From an uncultured Clostridia bacterium (GTDB lineage Bacteria > Bacillota > Clostridia > Oscillospirales > Ruminococcaceae): a stretch of 64,000 nucleotides of DNA. Within the stretch, counting starts at the first letter, position 1; every line of letters begins with the position of its first letter. The position numbers and the translations under genes are program-made. The notes beneath the pieces were generated by a model. The model saw only the letters and a list, made by a program, of their open reading frames with translations, did no database searches and was not told the origin of the DNA. The stretch spans positions 120,842 through 184,841 of the forward strand of contig CANQOC010000001.1 in NCBI GenBank assembly GCA_947625375.1. Direction: 5' to 3'. Positions 43,558-51,640 of the stretch are shown one piece after another.

Positions 43558-44799
43558 GACTACAAGAGAACGATTCTTCATAGTGATCTGAATAGTTTTT
43601 ACGCCTCCGTCGAAATGATGCTTGACCCTTCGCTGCGTGGAAAGGCTGTGGCAGTCTGTGGGTCAACCGAGGACCGCCACGGGATCGTATTAGCTAAATC
43701 AGAGCTGGCGAAAAAAGCGGGAGTAAAAACGGGCATGGTAAATTGGGAGGCAAGGAAGCTCTGCCCGAATTTGATTGTCGTTCCGCCGCAATATGACCAG
43801 TATCTGAAATATTCAAAATTGACAAGGGCAATATATCAGCGATATACCGACCTTATCGAGCCTTTTGGAATGGACGAATGCTGGCTCGACGTAACTTCCA
43901 GCAGAGGGCTATTTGGAGACGGAATGAAAATCGCTGAAGAGATTAGGAACGCGACTCGTGAGGAGTTAGGATTGACAGTTAGCATAGGCGTATCCTTCAA
44001 CAAGATTTTTGCTAAGCTCGGTTCCGATATGAAAAAGCCGGACGCAATTACTGAAATAAGTGTGGATAACTATAAAGATAAGGTGTGGCCTCTCCCGGCA
44101 AGCGATATGATATATTGCGGGAGGTCTACGACATCAAAGCTTGCCAAATACGGAATTCATACCATCGGCGACATTGCCGATACAAGTCCGGATTTTTTAA
44201 GGAGGATATTAGGCATCAACGGACTTTCGCTCTGGACGTTCGCTAACGGCACTGATGATTCAAGAGTTATGCATAAAGACTTTGTATCCCCTATAAAGTC
44301 TATCGGTCACGGCATAACCTGTGTGTCAGACCTTTTGAACAACGACGAGGTTCACAAGGTCATTCTCGCCCTTTCTCAGGATATTGGGCATAGACTCAGG
44401 GTTCATGAATTGGCGGCAAGGACGGTGCAGGTCAGTGTTCGGGGCGATGATTTGTATGGTCAGCAGTTTCAATGCAAGCTGCCGTTTACCACACAGCTGC
44501 CTTGTGAAATAGCCGAAACCGCATATAGAGCATTCCGAGAGAACTACCAATGGAAAACAAATGTCAGAGCGGTAACGGTCAGAACTATTGAGCTTGTACC
44601 GAAAAACACTCCTCTGCAACTTTCGATGTTTGTGGATGGCGAAAAAATAAATAGACGTGAGCGGCTTGAGGATTCAATCGAATCCGTCAGACAGAGGTTC
44701 GGCAAGGAAGCCCTTACCTATGCGTCCATTATGGGCGACATTAAGATGCCGAATGACGGCAGACATAAAGTGAAAATGCCGGGAATGATGTATCGTTAA
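43555..44799 (+). CDS. Y-family (UmuC/DinB-like) translesion DNA polymerase
   Basis: 414-residue error-prone polymerase that copies past DNA lesions. Catalytic residues are Asp-11 (HSDLNSFYASVE) and Asp-107/Glu-108 (FGMDECWLDVT); the SIGVSFNKIFAKLGSDMKKPD palm block and a C-terminal little-finger domain are present. A beta-clamp motif QLSMF lies near the end. The start is GTG at 43555, regenerated by the target duplication of the MITE; no Shine-Dalgarno sequence precedes it now. Upstream LexA boxes indicate SOS control. The frame is intact, but translation may be impaired. Confidence 0.9.
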   Translation: MDYKRTILHSDLNSFYASVEMMLDPSLRGKAVAVCGSTEDRHGIVLAKSELAKKAGVKTGMVNWEARKLCPNLIVVPPQYDQYLKYSKLTRAIYQRYTDLIEPFGMDECWLDVTSSRGLFGDGMKIAEEIRNATREELGLTVSIGVSFNKIFAKLGSDMKKPDAITEISVDNYKDKVWPLPASDMIYCGRSTTSKLAKYGIHTIGDIADTSPDFLRRILGINGLSLWTFANGTDDSRVMHKDFVSPIKSIGHGITCVSDLLNNDEVHKVILALSQDIGHRLRVHELAARTVQVSVRGDDLYGQQFQCKLPFTTQLPCEIAETAYRAFRENYQWKTNVRAVTVRTIELVPKNTPLQLSMFVDGEKINRRERLEDSIESVRQRFGKEALTYASIMGDIKMPNDGRHKVKMPGMMYR

Positions 44800-44817
44800 A
44801 ATTTTTTTGAAAAGGTC

Positions 44818-44846
44818 TTGACAATCGACAAATTCTGTAGTATACT
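44818..44846 (+). promoter_or_regulatory. Promoter of the XRE/ImmA repressor operon
   Basis: -35 TTGACA (44818-44823), 17-bp spacer, -10 TATACT (44841-44846). TTAGC-type repeats begin just after the -10. Confidence 0.9.
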
Positions 44847-44850
44847 GGCT

Positions 44851-44883
44851 GTTAGCAGACAAGCATACAAGCTAATTTGCTAA
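44851..44883. promoter_or_regulatory. TTAGC-type repeats, candidate phage-repressor operator
   Basis: GTTAGC (44851-44856), then GCTAA (44871-44875) and GCTAA (44879-44883) in inverse orientation, right after the -10. The same word recurs at 46182-46199. An operator for the XRE protein encoded downstream is likely but unproven. Confidence 0.45.
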
Positions 44884-44950
44884 TCCAAAACCGCAAGGTA
44901 TACGAAAGGAACGTGAAAAAATTATAAGGTCATAAGGAGAAGAAAATTAA

Positions 44951-44992
44951 ATGAAACTTCGAAAAGGAATTATAATTTGTAAAGGTGAATGA
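44951..44992 (+). CDS. 13-residue leader peptide coupled to the XRE gene
   Basis: A short open frame (MKLRKGIIICKGE) with AAGGAG ahead of its ATG. Its stop at 44990-44992 overlaps the first ATG of the XRE gene as ATGA and lies 2 bases before the preferred ATG. It probably serves translational coupling rather than making a functional peptide. The same arrangement occurs at 46331-46363. Confidence 0.4.
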   Translation: MKLRKGIIICKGE

Positions 44993-44994
44993 AA

Positions 44995-45375
44995 ATGAAT
45001 TTGAATAATAGTTACCGTAATTTTGGAGAATTCCTTCAGAAAAAAAGAGAAGAACGTCAAATTACTCTGAGAAAAATGGCCGAAATGTTAAAAATGTCAG
45101 CCCCTTACCTTAGCGACATAGAGCGCGATCGTCGGAACCCGCCTGAGATTGAAAAATTAGAGCAGATTGCAAATATTCTTGTGCTTTCCAAAGAAGATAA
45201 AGACATGATGTTGGATTTAGCAGGAGAAAAACGCAACTCTGTGGCTCCTGACCTATCTCCGTATATTATGGAGCGGTCATTTGTGGCCTCTGCGTTAAGA
45301 ACGGCTCGAGATTTGGATGCAGGCGAGGAGGATTGGAATAAGTTCGTCGAAGAACTGCGAAACCGAAAGGAGTAA
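44995..45375 (+). CDS. XRE-family helix-turn-helix repressor of the prophage
   Basis: 126 residues. Cro/CI-type HTH in the first 65 residues (REERQITLRKMAEMLKMSAPYLSDIERDRRNP), then a helical tail. AAAGGTG fits the ATG at 44995; the ATG at 44989 is nearly on top of it. Its stop overlaps the ribosome site of the ImmA/IrrE gene, so they form a repressor/anti-repressor-protease pair as in ICEBs1 and many Firmicutes prophages. Confidence 0.88.
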   Translation: MNLNNSYRNFGEFLQKKREERQITLRKMAEMLKMSAPYLSDIERDRRNPPEIEKLEQIANILVLSKEDKDMMLDLAGEKRNSVAPDLSPYIMERSFVASALRTARDLDAGEEDWNKFVEELRNRKE

Positions 45376-45385
45376 ATCCCTCAAT

Positions 45386-46132
45386 ATGTATCAGCCCTCG
45401 TTTAAAATCAGCAAAACCGGTGTACCCATATTAAGTAAAGCAAAAATCGACTTCATAGGCGAAAACTTAGTACAGGACTTTCAACCGGAAGCTTTAAATC
45501 ATCCGGAACCTATCGACATCGATAAATTCGTGGAATTTTATCTCGGCATGACCTTGGACTTTCAACATCTATCGCACAACGGCATATATCTCGGAATGAC
45601 GATTTTCAATGAAAGCGACAAGGTGATTATTTACTCCCCCGCTACGAACAGAGCCGAATACATCTATGAGCCCGCAAGGACTGTTATTATTGATAAACAG
45701 CTAACTACGGAAAAGCAGCGCCATAGATATAGATTTACTATGGGTCACGAAGCCGCCCATGACATCCTGCATTCGGGTTATTTTGCATACGACCCGAATC
45801 AAATGACTCTGTTTGACGCACCTATGATACAATGCAGAGTGGATAATTATAGTACCAACAGTAACGGAAAGAGAACAGATAGAGACTGGCTGGAGTGGCA
45901 GGCGAACGCCCTATCCTCGGCTATCCTAATGCCACAAAGCGCAGTTAAAAAAGTGGTTAAAGAAGAAGTAAAGACATCACTCCCTCAAGGAATACTGGCT
46001 GATTATTTGACCCATGTTGTCAAACAAACATTCGATGTATCTTACGAGGCAGCACAAATCAGGCTCAAGGAGCTAAACATCATCACCGAAGATACAAGTA
46101 TAACCGAAAATATAAAAGCGTTGTTATCTTAA
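45386..46132 (+). CDS. ImmA/IrrE-family metallopeptidase
   Basis: 248 residues. Zinc motif HEAAH (121-125) in MGHEAAHDILHSG, with a likely third ligand Glu in WLEWQANALSS. ImmA proteases cleave the partner XRE repressor after DNA damage, switching a mobile element on. The start at 45386 is 13 bases from the nearest AAAGGAG, a long spacing, but no other start fits. A terminator follows at 46144. Confidence 0.9.
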   Translation: MYQPSFKISKTGVPILSKAKIDFIGENLVQDFQPEALNHPEPIDIDKFVEFYLGMTLDFQHLSHNGIYLGMTIFNESDKVIIYSPATNRAEYIYEPARTVIIDKQLTTEKQRHRYRFTMGHEAAHDILHSGYFAYDPNQMTLFDAPMIQCRVDNYSTNSNGKRTDRDWLEWQANALSSAILMPQSAVKKVVKEEVKTSLPQGILADYLTHVVKQTFDVSYEAAQIRLKELNIITEDTSITENIKALLS

Positions 46133-46143
46133 CATGAATAAAC

Positions 46144-46172
46144 CAGCGGGCAAAACCGCCCGCTGTTATTTT
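46144..46172 (+). terminator. Terminator after ImmA/IrrE
   Basis: Stem CAGCGGGC (46144-46151) / GCCCGCTG (46158-46165) followed by TTATTTT. Confidence 0.85.
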
Positions 46173-46181
46173 GTCAATGGT

Positions 46182-46199
46182 GTTAGCACGTTAGCTAAC
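46182..46199. promoter_or_regulatory. Second cluster of TTAGC repeats
   Basis: GTTAGC (46182-46187) followed by the perfect palindrome GTTAGCTAAC (46190-46199). It shares its word with 44851-44883, so it may be a second operator of the XRE repressor ahead of the early phage genes. From 46200 to 46330 I see a TATACT -10-like box (46277-46282) without a clear -35. Confidence 0.4.
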
Positions 46200-46330
46200 A
46201 AATAAACAAGAATTAACTATCTGATGCTAATACGCAAGATGTGACTTTTGATGCCTCCCTGCGAGGGCCACGGCGTTATACTCATCGGCAAGATGCATAA
46301 GCAAATGTTTCAAAGGAGAAAAGCAAACAT

Positions 46331-46363
46331 ATGGTCAAAAAAGATTTGAGGTGGATATTATGA
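46331..46363 (+). CDS. 10-residue leader peptide
   Basis: MVKKDLRWIL with AAAGGAG ahead of it. Its stop overlaps the next ATG (46360) as ATGA. It is the same coupled-leader design as at 44951. Confidence 0.35.
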   Translation: MVKKDLRWIL

Positions 46364-46569
46364 ATGAAAAAAGAAGAAAAAACATGGTTTACACTCCGAA
46401 CAAGCATATTCCAATAGGCATAGTTGTTCAGGACGAGAACGAAAATATCGCTCTCAGTATTAAGAAGAGCAACGAAAACGTGTATGACACTATAACGCTT
46501 GGAGAACTAATCAATCAAGTAACAAGCACGGCCAATAAAAACAGTTTCTCCTCGAAGAGAGAAACGTGA
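46360..46569 (+). CDS. Small phage protein, unknown function
   Basis: 69 residues, basic N-terminus (MNEKRRKN) then IPIGIVVQDENENIALSIKKSNENVYDTITLGELINQ. GAGGTG is 7 bases before the ATG; GTG at 46351 is an alternative start. No family recognised. It is followed by a terminator, so it forms its own small unit. Confidence 0.6.
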   Translation: MNEKRRKNMVYTPNKHIPIGIVVQDENENIALSIKKSNENVYDTITLGELINQVTSTANKNSFSSKRET

Positions 46570-46611
46570 GCCTATTTTAGAAGCTCCATACGAGCAGGAT
46601 CATGCGAGTCC

Positions 46612-46674
46612 AGCCGATATGAGCATTTCAGAACAAGATTCTGAAGTGTTAATATCGGCTGTTTTTTGTTTTTG
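46612..46674 (+). terminator. Long-stem terminator
   Basis: AGCCGATAT (46612-46620) / ATATCGGCT (46652-46660) with an inner TTCAGAA/TTCTGAA stem, followed by GTTTTTTGTTTTT. The rest of 46675-46824 shows only a GCAGAT/ATCTGC hairpin near 46760. Confidence 0.8.
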
Positions 46675-46824
46675 AAAGTAGTGACAACTAATAAATTCAT
46701 AAAATAATTTCTCACGACTGAGATGCGCATTAAGACGGAGGGATTACATACAGTCGGATGCAGATTATTATCTGCTCACCCGCTGATGTACCCGCCTAAC
46801 TTTGTTGCGCCTTTAGGTTTGTTA

Positions 46825-46855
46825 GCCGGAGTACATTAGACTCCGGCTTGTTTTG
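46825..46855 (+). terminator. Hairpin upstream of the early phage operon
   Basis: GCCGGAGT (46825-46832) / ACTCCGGC (46840-46847) followed by TTGTTTT. It lies about 45 bp before the sigma-like gene, where it could act as an attenuator or anti-termination target for the early operon. Confidence 0.65.
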
Positions 46856-46897
46856 TGTCCCTTCGCCCCCAGTGCATAAGGCAGAAAGGACACAAAC

Positions 46898-47296
46898 ATG
46901 AAAGTAACGTATGAATCGCTCACGGCAGGAAAGTATACCATCGAAGTTCCCGATGAATGGAAAGAGGTATACGTCGAACTCGACAGAGAGGAGTATAACA
47001 TCAATCACAAAGAAACTCGACGTCATGTATCTCTTGAGGCTTTGAACTTGGACGGAAACCTTATACCCTCCGACGCAAATGTCGAGCTTGAGATTGATAT
47101 CGCTGAAGGACAAAGGCGTCTGCAAGCAGCCATATCAGAACTTGAGCCTCAACAGCAAAAGCTCTTATATCGCGTATTTTTCCAAGGCGAGAAAGAAATT
47201 GATATAGCAACAGAAGAAGGAGTGACAAAAGCCGCCATAACCCGCAGGCTGTCAAAAATATACAAGCGATTACATAAAATTCTGGAATCCGAATAA
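46898..47296 (+). CDS. Sigma-70 region-4-like phage protein
   Basis: 132 residues. The N-terminal half (VPDEWKEVYVELDREEYNINHKETRRHVSLEAL) and C-terminal sigma-70 region-4 HTH (QKLLYRVFFQGEKEIDIATEEGVTKAAITRRLSKIYKRL) match small sigma-like proteins common in Clostridia prophages and conjugative elements. No region 2, so it is unlikely to direct transcription alone. First gene of the early operon. Confidence 0.75.
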   Translation: MKVTYESLTAGKYTIEVPDEWKEVYVELDREEYNINHKETRRHVSLEALNLDGNLIPSDANVELEIDIAEGQRRLQAAISELEPQQQKLLYRVFFQGEKEIDIATEEGVTKAAITRRLSKIYKRLHKILESE

Positions 47297-47382
47297 AAAA
47301 TGCAGGGAGGGGGTTAACTTTTGGGTCTGCCGTGGCCTATAAGTGAAGGGTATAAATTTTCCTTCAGAAAGGACTGATTGTT

Positions 47383-47583
47383 TTGACCCACAAGGTAAGC
47401 ATCCGAGTGTCACAAGCACGGCGGCCCAACGGAATAGTAAGCTGTAAACATATTTCTTTGCGTGAGAAGTTGTTAAACAAACTTTTCGGCGGACAAAAGG
47501 ATATGCTTATACTCATTCCGGGCAAAAGCGTGGAATCAATGAGCATCTCGGAATCACACGACCAAGGAGGTGCTGAAAAATGA
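47383..47583 (+). CDS. Small phage protein, unknown function
   Basis: 66 residues (IVSCKHISLREKLLNKLFGGQKDMLILIPGKSVESM). Probable TTG start with AAAGGA 9 bases upstream. Similar small proteins precede the recombination genes in Firmicutes phages; function unknown. Its stop overlaps the next ATG. Confidence 0.6.
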   Translation: MTHKVSIRVSQARRPNGIVSCKHISLREKLLNKLFGGQKDMLILIPGKSVESMSISESHDQGGAEK

Positions 47584-47933
47584 GTCGAGTAAAGCTGCTG
47601 CTTGACGTCATCTCCGATCTAAACTCTCTCGCGGAAAGTTTGAAATCGGTAGCTGACGCCATCATGCAAAACGATGCCGTAGAAGACGACGCCCCTGAAC
47701 AAGCGACTCCTCCGAAGAACAACGACGCCGTCACTTCCGCAAAAGAGAGTCCGAAACCCGAACCGACCATTGAGCAGGTCCGAGCCGTACTCGTCGAGCT
47801 TAGTCACGACGGTCACACGGAGCAGGTCCACGACCTTTTGCTGAAGTACGGAGCCTCAAAGCTCAGCGCGGTGGACAAGGCTGACTACGCCGACCTTTTG
47901 AAAGACGCGAAGGCGATCAGAAATGCCACCTAA
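47580..47933 (+). CDS. Small phage protein ahead of the DUF2800 nuclease
   Basis: 117 residues. A helical N-terminus (VKLLLDVISDLNSLAESLKSVADAI), a Pro/Asp-rich linker, and a C-terminal helical domain PTIEQVRAVLVELSHDGHTEQVHDLLLKYGASKLSAVD. The C-terminal domain is common in phage proteins next to DUF2800/DUF2815 genes and may bind nucleic acid. Overlaps both neighbours by 4-11 bases, so translation is coupled. Confidence 0.65.
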   Translation: MSRVKLLLDVISDLNSLAESLKSVADAIMQNDAVEDDAPEQATPPKNNDAVTSAKESPKPEPTIEQVRAVLVELSHDGHTEQVHDLLLKYGASKLSAVDKADYADLLKDAKAIRNAT

Positions 47934-49053
47934 CACTCATGCCGTTTTGTCGGCCTCCTCATCTAATCGATGGTTGAACTGCACTCCCTCGGCAAGGCTT
48001 GAGCAGGAGTTTGAAAACTGTGAAACGGAGGCTGCCGCGGAAGGCACCGCAGCGCACGCCTTATGTGAACACAAACTCAAGCGTGCGCTGAAAAAACGCT
48101 CAAAAAGACCTGTAAGCAAGTTTGACAGCGACGAGATGGAGGGATATACCGACGATTATGTCGAGTTTGTTCTCGAAGTCTTGTCGGAAGCAAAGCAGTA
48201 TTGTAAAGACCCCACCGTATTCATAGAGCAGCGTCTGGATTTTTCTCGCTATGTTCCCGACGGTTACGGAACCGCCGACTGTATCATTTTATCTGACGAC
48301 CATCTTTATGTAGTTGACTTCAAATACGGTCAGGGCGTGTTGGTATCGGCGGATAAAAATCCGCAGATGATGCTATATGCTCTCGGAGCATTGGAGCTGT
48401 TCGGCAATCTCTATGACATCACGACCGTCAAGACCAGTATATTCCAGCCAAGACGAGAAAATGTATCTACATACGAAATTTCAGTTGATGAACTGAAAGG
48501 CTGGGCGGAGAATGAACTGAAGCCGAGAGCGGAATTAGCCTTTTCGGGTGGCGGCGACTTTGCCTGCGGAAGCTGGTGTACGTTCTGCCGAGCAGCGGAT
48601 AAATGCCGGGCAAGAGCGGAGGAAAAACTCCGACTTGCGCAGTATGAGTTTAAGCTGCCGCCGCTTTTGACCGATGACGAGATAGAGGAAATCCTGCCCA
48701 AGCTAACCGACCTCACAAAGTGGGCGGGCGAGATTCAGAACTACGCTCAGAACGCCGCTGTCAACCACGGCAAGACGTGGAAAGGCTTTAAACTGGTTGA
48801 AAGACGTACCAACCGAAAATACAAAGACGAGGAAGCCGTTATCCAAGCCGCTAAAGACGCCGGGTATCAGGACATCTTCAGAAAAGTCCTTATACCTATT
48901 ATCGAAATGGAGCGGCTTATGGGCAAAAAGACGTTCACAGAGGTCTTGGGAGATTACATCGAAAAGCCAAAAGGCACACCGACGCTTGTTCCCGTATCCG
49001 ACAAGCGTCCAGAGATCAAAACAGGTGCGGATAAAGAATTCAATGAAATTTAG
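47923..49053 (+). CDS. DUF2800 (Cas4/RecB-like nuclease) phage protein
   Basis: 376 residues. HAVLSASSSNRWLNCTPSARLEQ at the start, EGTAAHALCEHKL, and the nuclease core GYGTADCIILSDDHLYVVDFKYG with GxxD and DxK motifs of the PD-(D/E)XK fold. A four-cysteine cluster (CGSWCTFCRAADKC) at about 213-226 suggests an Fe-S site, as in Cas4/AddB. Pairs with DUF2815 in a phage recombination or replication module. Confidence 0.85.
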   Translation: MPPNTHAVLSASSSNRWLNCTPSARLEQEFENCETEAAAEGTAAHALCEHKLKRALKKRSKRPVSKFDSDEMEGYTDDYVEFVLEVLSEAKQYCKDPTVFIEQRLDFSRYVPDGYGTADCIILSDDHLYVVDFKYGQGVLVSADKNPQMMLYALGALELFGNLYDITTVKTSIFQPRRENVSTYEISVDELKGWAENELKPRAELAFSGGGDFACGSWCTFCRAADKCRARAEEKLRLAQYEFKLPPLLTDDEIEEILPKLTDLTKWAGEIQNYAQNAAVNHGKTWKGFKLVERRTNRKYKDEEAVIQAAKDAGYQDIFRKVLIPIIEMERLMGKKTFTEVLGDYIEKPKGTPTLVPVSDKRPEIKTGADKEFNEI

Positions 49054-49065
49054 GAGGAAAAACTA

Positions 49066-49617
49066 ATGTCTAATCCAAGCACAACTAAAGTCGTAACCGG
49101 AGTCGTAAGGTTGTCCTACGCAAATCTGTGGGAGCCTATTTCCGTCAACGGAGGCACTCCGAAATATAGCGTTTCCGTTATCATTCCAAAAAACGATAAG
49201 AAAACGCTCAACGCCATCAACGCTGCCGTTGACGCGGCAATCACGGAGGGCATCGCCAAATTCGGAGGCAAGATCCCAAACAAGGCAGCTCTCAAGCTTC
49301 CTCTGCGCGACGGAGATATTGACCGCGAGGGCGACGAGGCATACAAGAACGCCTACTTCGTAAACGCAAACTCCACGACCGCTCCCCAGATCGTAGACAG
49401 AACGGTCAAACCCATTCTTGACAGAGCGGAGGTTTACTCGGGTTGTTTCGCGCGAGTATCCATAAACTTTTACGCTTTCAACAGCAACGGCAATAAGGGC
49501 ATAGCCGCAGGACTCGGAAACATTCAGAAAGTCCGCGACGGCGAACCGTTGAGCGGTCGCTCTACCGCTGAGGAAGATTTCACCGTCGACATGGACGACG
49601 ATGATTTCCTCAACTAA
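49066..49617 (+). CDS. DUF2815 phage ssDNA-binding-like protein
   Basis: 183 residues. VVTGVVRLSYANLWEP, SVSVIIPKNDK, GCFARVSINFYAFNSNGNKGIAAGLGNIQ and an acidic tail (DFTVDMDDDDFLN) typical of single-strand-binding proteins. DUF2815 proteins are predicted phage SSB/annealing partners. AGGAGG precedes the ATG. A 12-bp GC-rich hairpin (49633-49660) follows before the polymerase gene. Confidence 0.85.
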   Translation: MSNPSTTKVVTGVVRLSYANLWEPISVNGGTPKYSVSVIIPKNDKKTLNAINAAVDAAITEGIAKFGGKIPNKAALKLPLRDGDIDREGDEAYKNAYFVNANSTTAPQIVDRTVKPILDRAEVYSGCFARVSINFYAFNSNGNKGIAAGLGNIQKVRDGEPLSGRSTAEEDFTVDMDDDDFLN

Positions 49618-49632
49618 ACCTTTGCCGAATCG

Positions 49633-49660
49633 GGGCGGCGGTCTGTGTAGACTGCCGCCC
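49633..49660 (+). other. Intercistronic hairpin between SSB-like and polymerase genes
   Basis: GGGCGGCGGTCT (49633-49644) / AGACTGCCGCCC (49649-49660), one G-T pair, loop GTGT, with no T run after it. It may stabilise the mRNA or reduce downstream transcription. Confidence 0.6.
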
Positions 49661-49682
49661 ATAACCGCAGGAGGAAATGCTT

Positions 49683-51623
49683 ATGAGAACCCTTTCAATC
49701 GACATCGAAACCTATTCTTCCGAGCCGCTTTCCAAGTGCGGAGCGTACAGGTACAGCGATGCAAAGGACTTTGAAATACTTCTGTTCGGATATTCCGCAG
49801 ACGCCGGACCAGTCAAGGTCGTGGATTTGGCGCTGGGTGAAAAAATCCCCGATGATGTAATATCCGCTTTGACGGACAAAACGGTCATAAAATCAGCTTT
49901 TAACGCCAATTTTGAGAGAGTTTGTTTGTCAAAATTCCTGGGCTATCCCATCGGTACATATTTGAATCCTTCCTCATGGCGCTGCACGATGGTATGGGCT
50001 GCCACGCTCGGACTTCCTTTGTCGCTTGAAAGCGTGGGAGAAGTCCTGGGTCTTGAAAAACAAAAGCTCAAAGAGGGCAAAGACCTCATTCGGTTTTTCT
50101 GTATGCCGTATACGGATTCCGACGGAAATCTAAAAAGGCGTCTGCCAAAGGATTATCCCGAAAAATGGGCGGCTTTCAAAGCTTATAATCTTCGCGATGT
50201 CGAGGTCGAAATGTCTATACAGCAAAAGCTGTCGCGGTTTCCTGTCAGCGAAAGCGAGTGGCGGAACTATCATCTCGACCAGCAGATAAACGACCGAGGG
50301 ATAAAGCTTGACATGACCTTGGTGCGTCAGGCAGTCGCCTGTGATGAAAGATACAAATCTACTCACCTTGAAAAAGCCCGTTCCGTCACAGGATTGGATA
50401 ACCCCAACTCTCCCACACAGCTTAAAGAATGGCTTGCGGAGCGAGGCGTGGAAACGGAAACCTTATCAAAAGCCGCCGTTTCCGACCTGCTCGAAGACGC
50501 GGACGGCGAGGTCGAAGAGGCTCTGTCTTTAAGGCAGGAGCTTGCGAAAAGCAGCGTGAAAAAATACACCGCCATGCAGCAAGCAGTCTGCTCGGACGGT
50601 CGCGCGAGAGGATTGATCCAGTTCTACGGTGCAAATAGGACCGGCAGATTTGCCGGGAGGCTGGTGCAAGTTCAGAATCTCCCGCAAAACCATCTGCCCG
50701 ATCTTGATGACGCGCGTTCCCTTATAAAGTCGGGAAACTTCGACGCGGTTGAGATGCTGTATGATTCCGTTCCGATGGTCCTCTCTGAGCTTATAAGGAC
50801 GGCGTTTGTGCCGAAGGATGGCTGCAGATTTTATGTCGCGGACTTTTCCGCAATAGAAGCGAGAGTCATTGCCTGGATAGCCGGCGAACAGTGGAGGCAG
50901 GAGGTATTCGTCAAAGGCGGCGACATCTACTGCGCATCAGCAAGTCAGATGTTCCATGTTCCCGTCGAAAAACACGGCATAAACGGACATCTGCGGCAAA
51001 AGGGCAAAATCGCTGAGCTTGCCCTCGGCTACGGCGGCTCGGTCGGCGCGCTTAAAGCAATGGGAGCGTTGAAGATGGGAGTGCCGGAGGAGGAACTTAA
51101 ACCCCTCGTGGACGCATGGAGAAACTCAAACCCGAGGATAGTTCAGCTTTGGAGAGATGTTGACAGATCGGTCATAACCTGTGTTCGAGAACGCCGGGAT
51201 ACGCAAACCCACGGTATACGCTTTTCTTACCGCAGCGGCATGATGTTTATAACTCTGCCGTCGGGAAGAAATCTTGTGTATGTCCGACCGAGAATAGGCA
51301 TGAATCGCTTCGGAACCGAGGCAGTCACGTTTGAGGGAATCGGAGAACAGAAAAAGTGGCTTCGACTCGAAAGCTACGGTCCTAAGTTTGTTGAGAATAT
51401 CGTTCAGGCGACTTCAAGGGATATTCTTGTCGAGGCAATGCAGCGTCTTGATGAGCATGGATACAAAATCGTAATGCATATTCACGACGAAGCCGTTATC
51501 GAAGCTTCGGAAAACTCGTCGTTAGAGGACATTTGCGCTGTGATGGGTAAAACACCCGAATGGGCAAAAGGACTGCTCCTCAGAGCGGACGGCTACGTCT
51601 GTGATTTTTATAAAAAAGATTAA
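49683..51623 (+). CDS. Phage family A DNA polymerase
   Basis: 646 residues. An N-terminal 3'-5' exonuclease (SIDIETYSSEPLSKCGAYRY; FNANFERVCLSKFLG) and a Pol I-type polymerase domain. Motif A is VADFSAIEARVIAWIAGE, motif B is KIAELALGYGGSVGA, motif C is MHIHDEAVIEA. No 5'-nuclease domain, as in T7-like and Clostridia phage polymerases. AGGAGG is 8 bases before the ATG at 49683; the ATG at 49677 is too close. Confidence 0.93.
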   Translation: MRTLSIDIETYSSEPLSKCGAYRYSDAKDFEILLFGYSADAGPVKVVDLALGEKIPDDVISALTDKTVIKSAFNANFERVCLSKFLGYPIGTYLNPSSWRCTMVWAATLGLPLSLESVGEVLGLEKQKLKEGKDLIRFFCMPYTDSDGNLKRRLPKDYPEKWAAFKAYNLRDVEVEMSIQQKLSRFPVSESEWRNYHLDQQINDRGIKLDMTLVRQAVACDERYKSTHLEKARSVTGLDNPNSPTQLKEWLAERGVETETLSKAAVSDLLEDADGEVEEALSLRQELAKSSVKKYTAMQQAVCSDGRARGLIQFYGANRTGRFAGRLVQVQNLPQNHLPDLDDARSLIKSGNFDAVEMLYDSVPMVLSELIRTAFVPKDGCRFYVADFSAIEARVIAWIAGEQWRQEVFVKGGDIYCASASQMFHVPVEKHGINGHLRQKGKIAELALGYGGSVGALKAMGALKMGVPEEELKPLVDAWRNSNPRIVQLWRDVDRSVITCVRERRDTQTHGIRFSYRSGMMFITLPSGRNLVYVRPRIGMNRFGTEAVTFEGIGEQKKWLRLESYGPKFVENIVQATSRDILVEAMQRLDEHGYKIVMHIHDEAVIEASENSSLEDICAVMGKTPEWAKGLLLRADGYVCDFYKKD

Positions 51624-51640
51624 GAAACGGAGGAAAAGAC

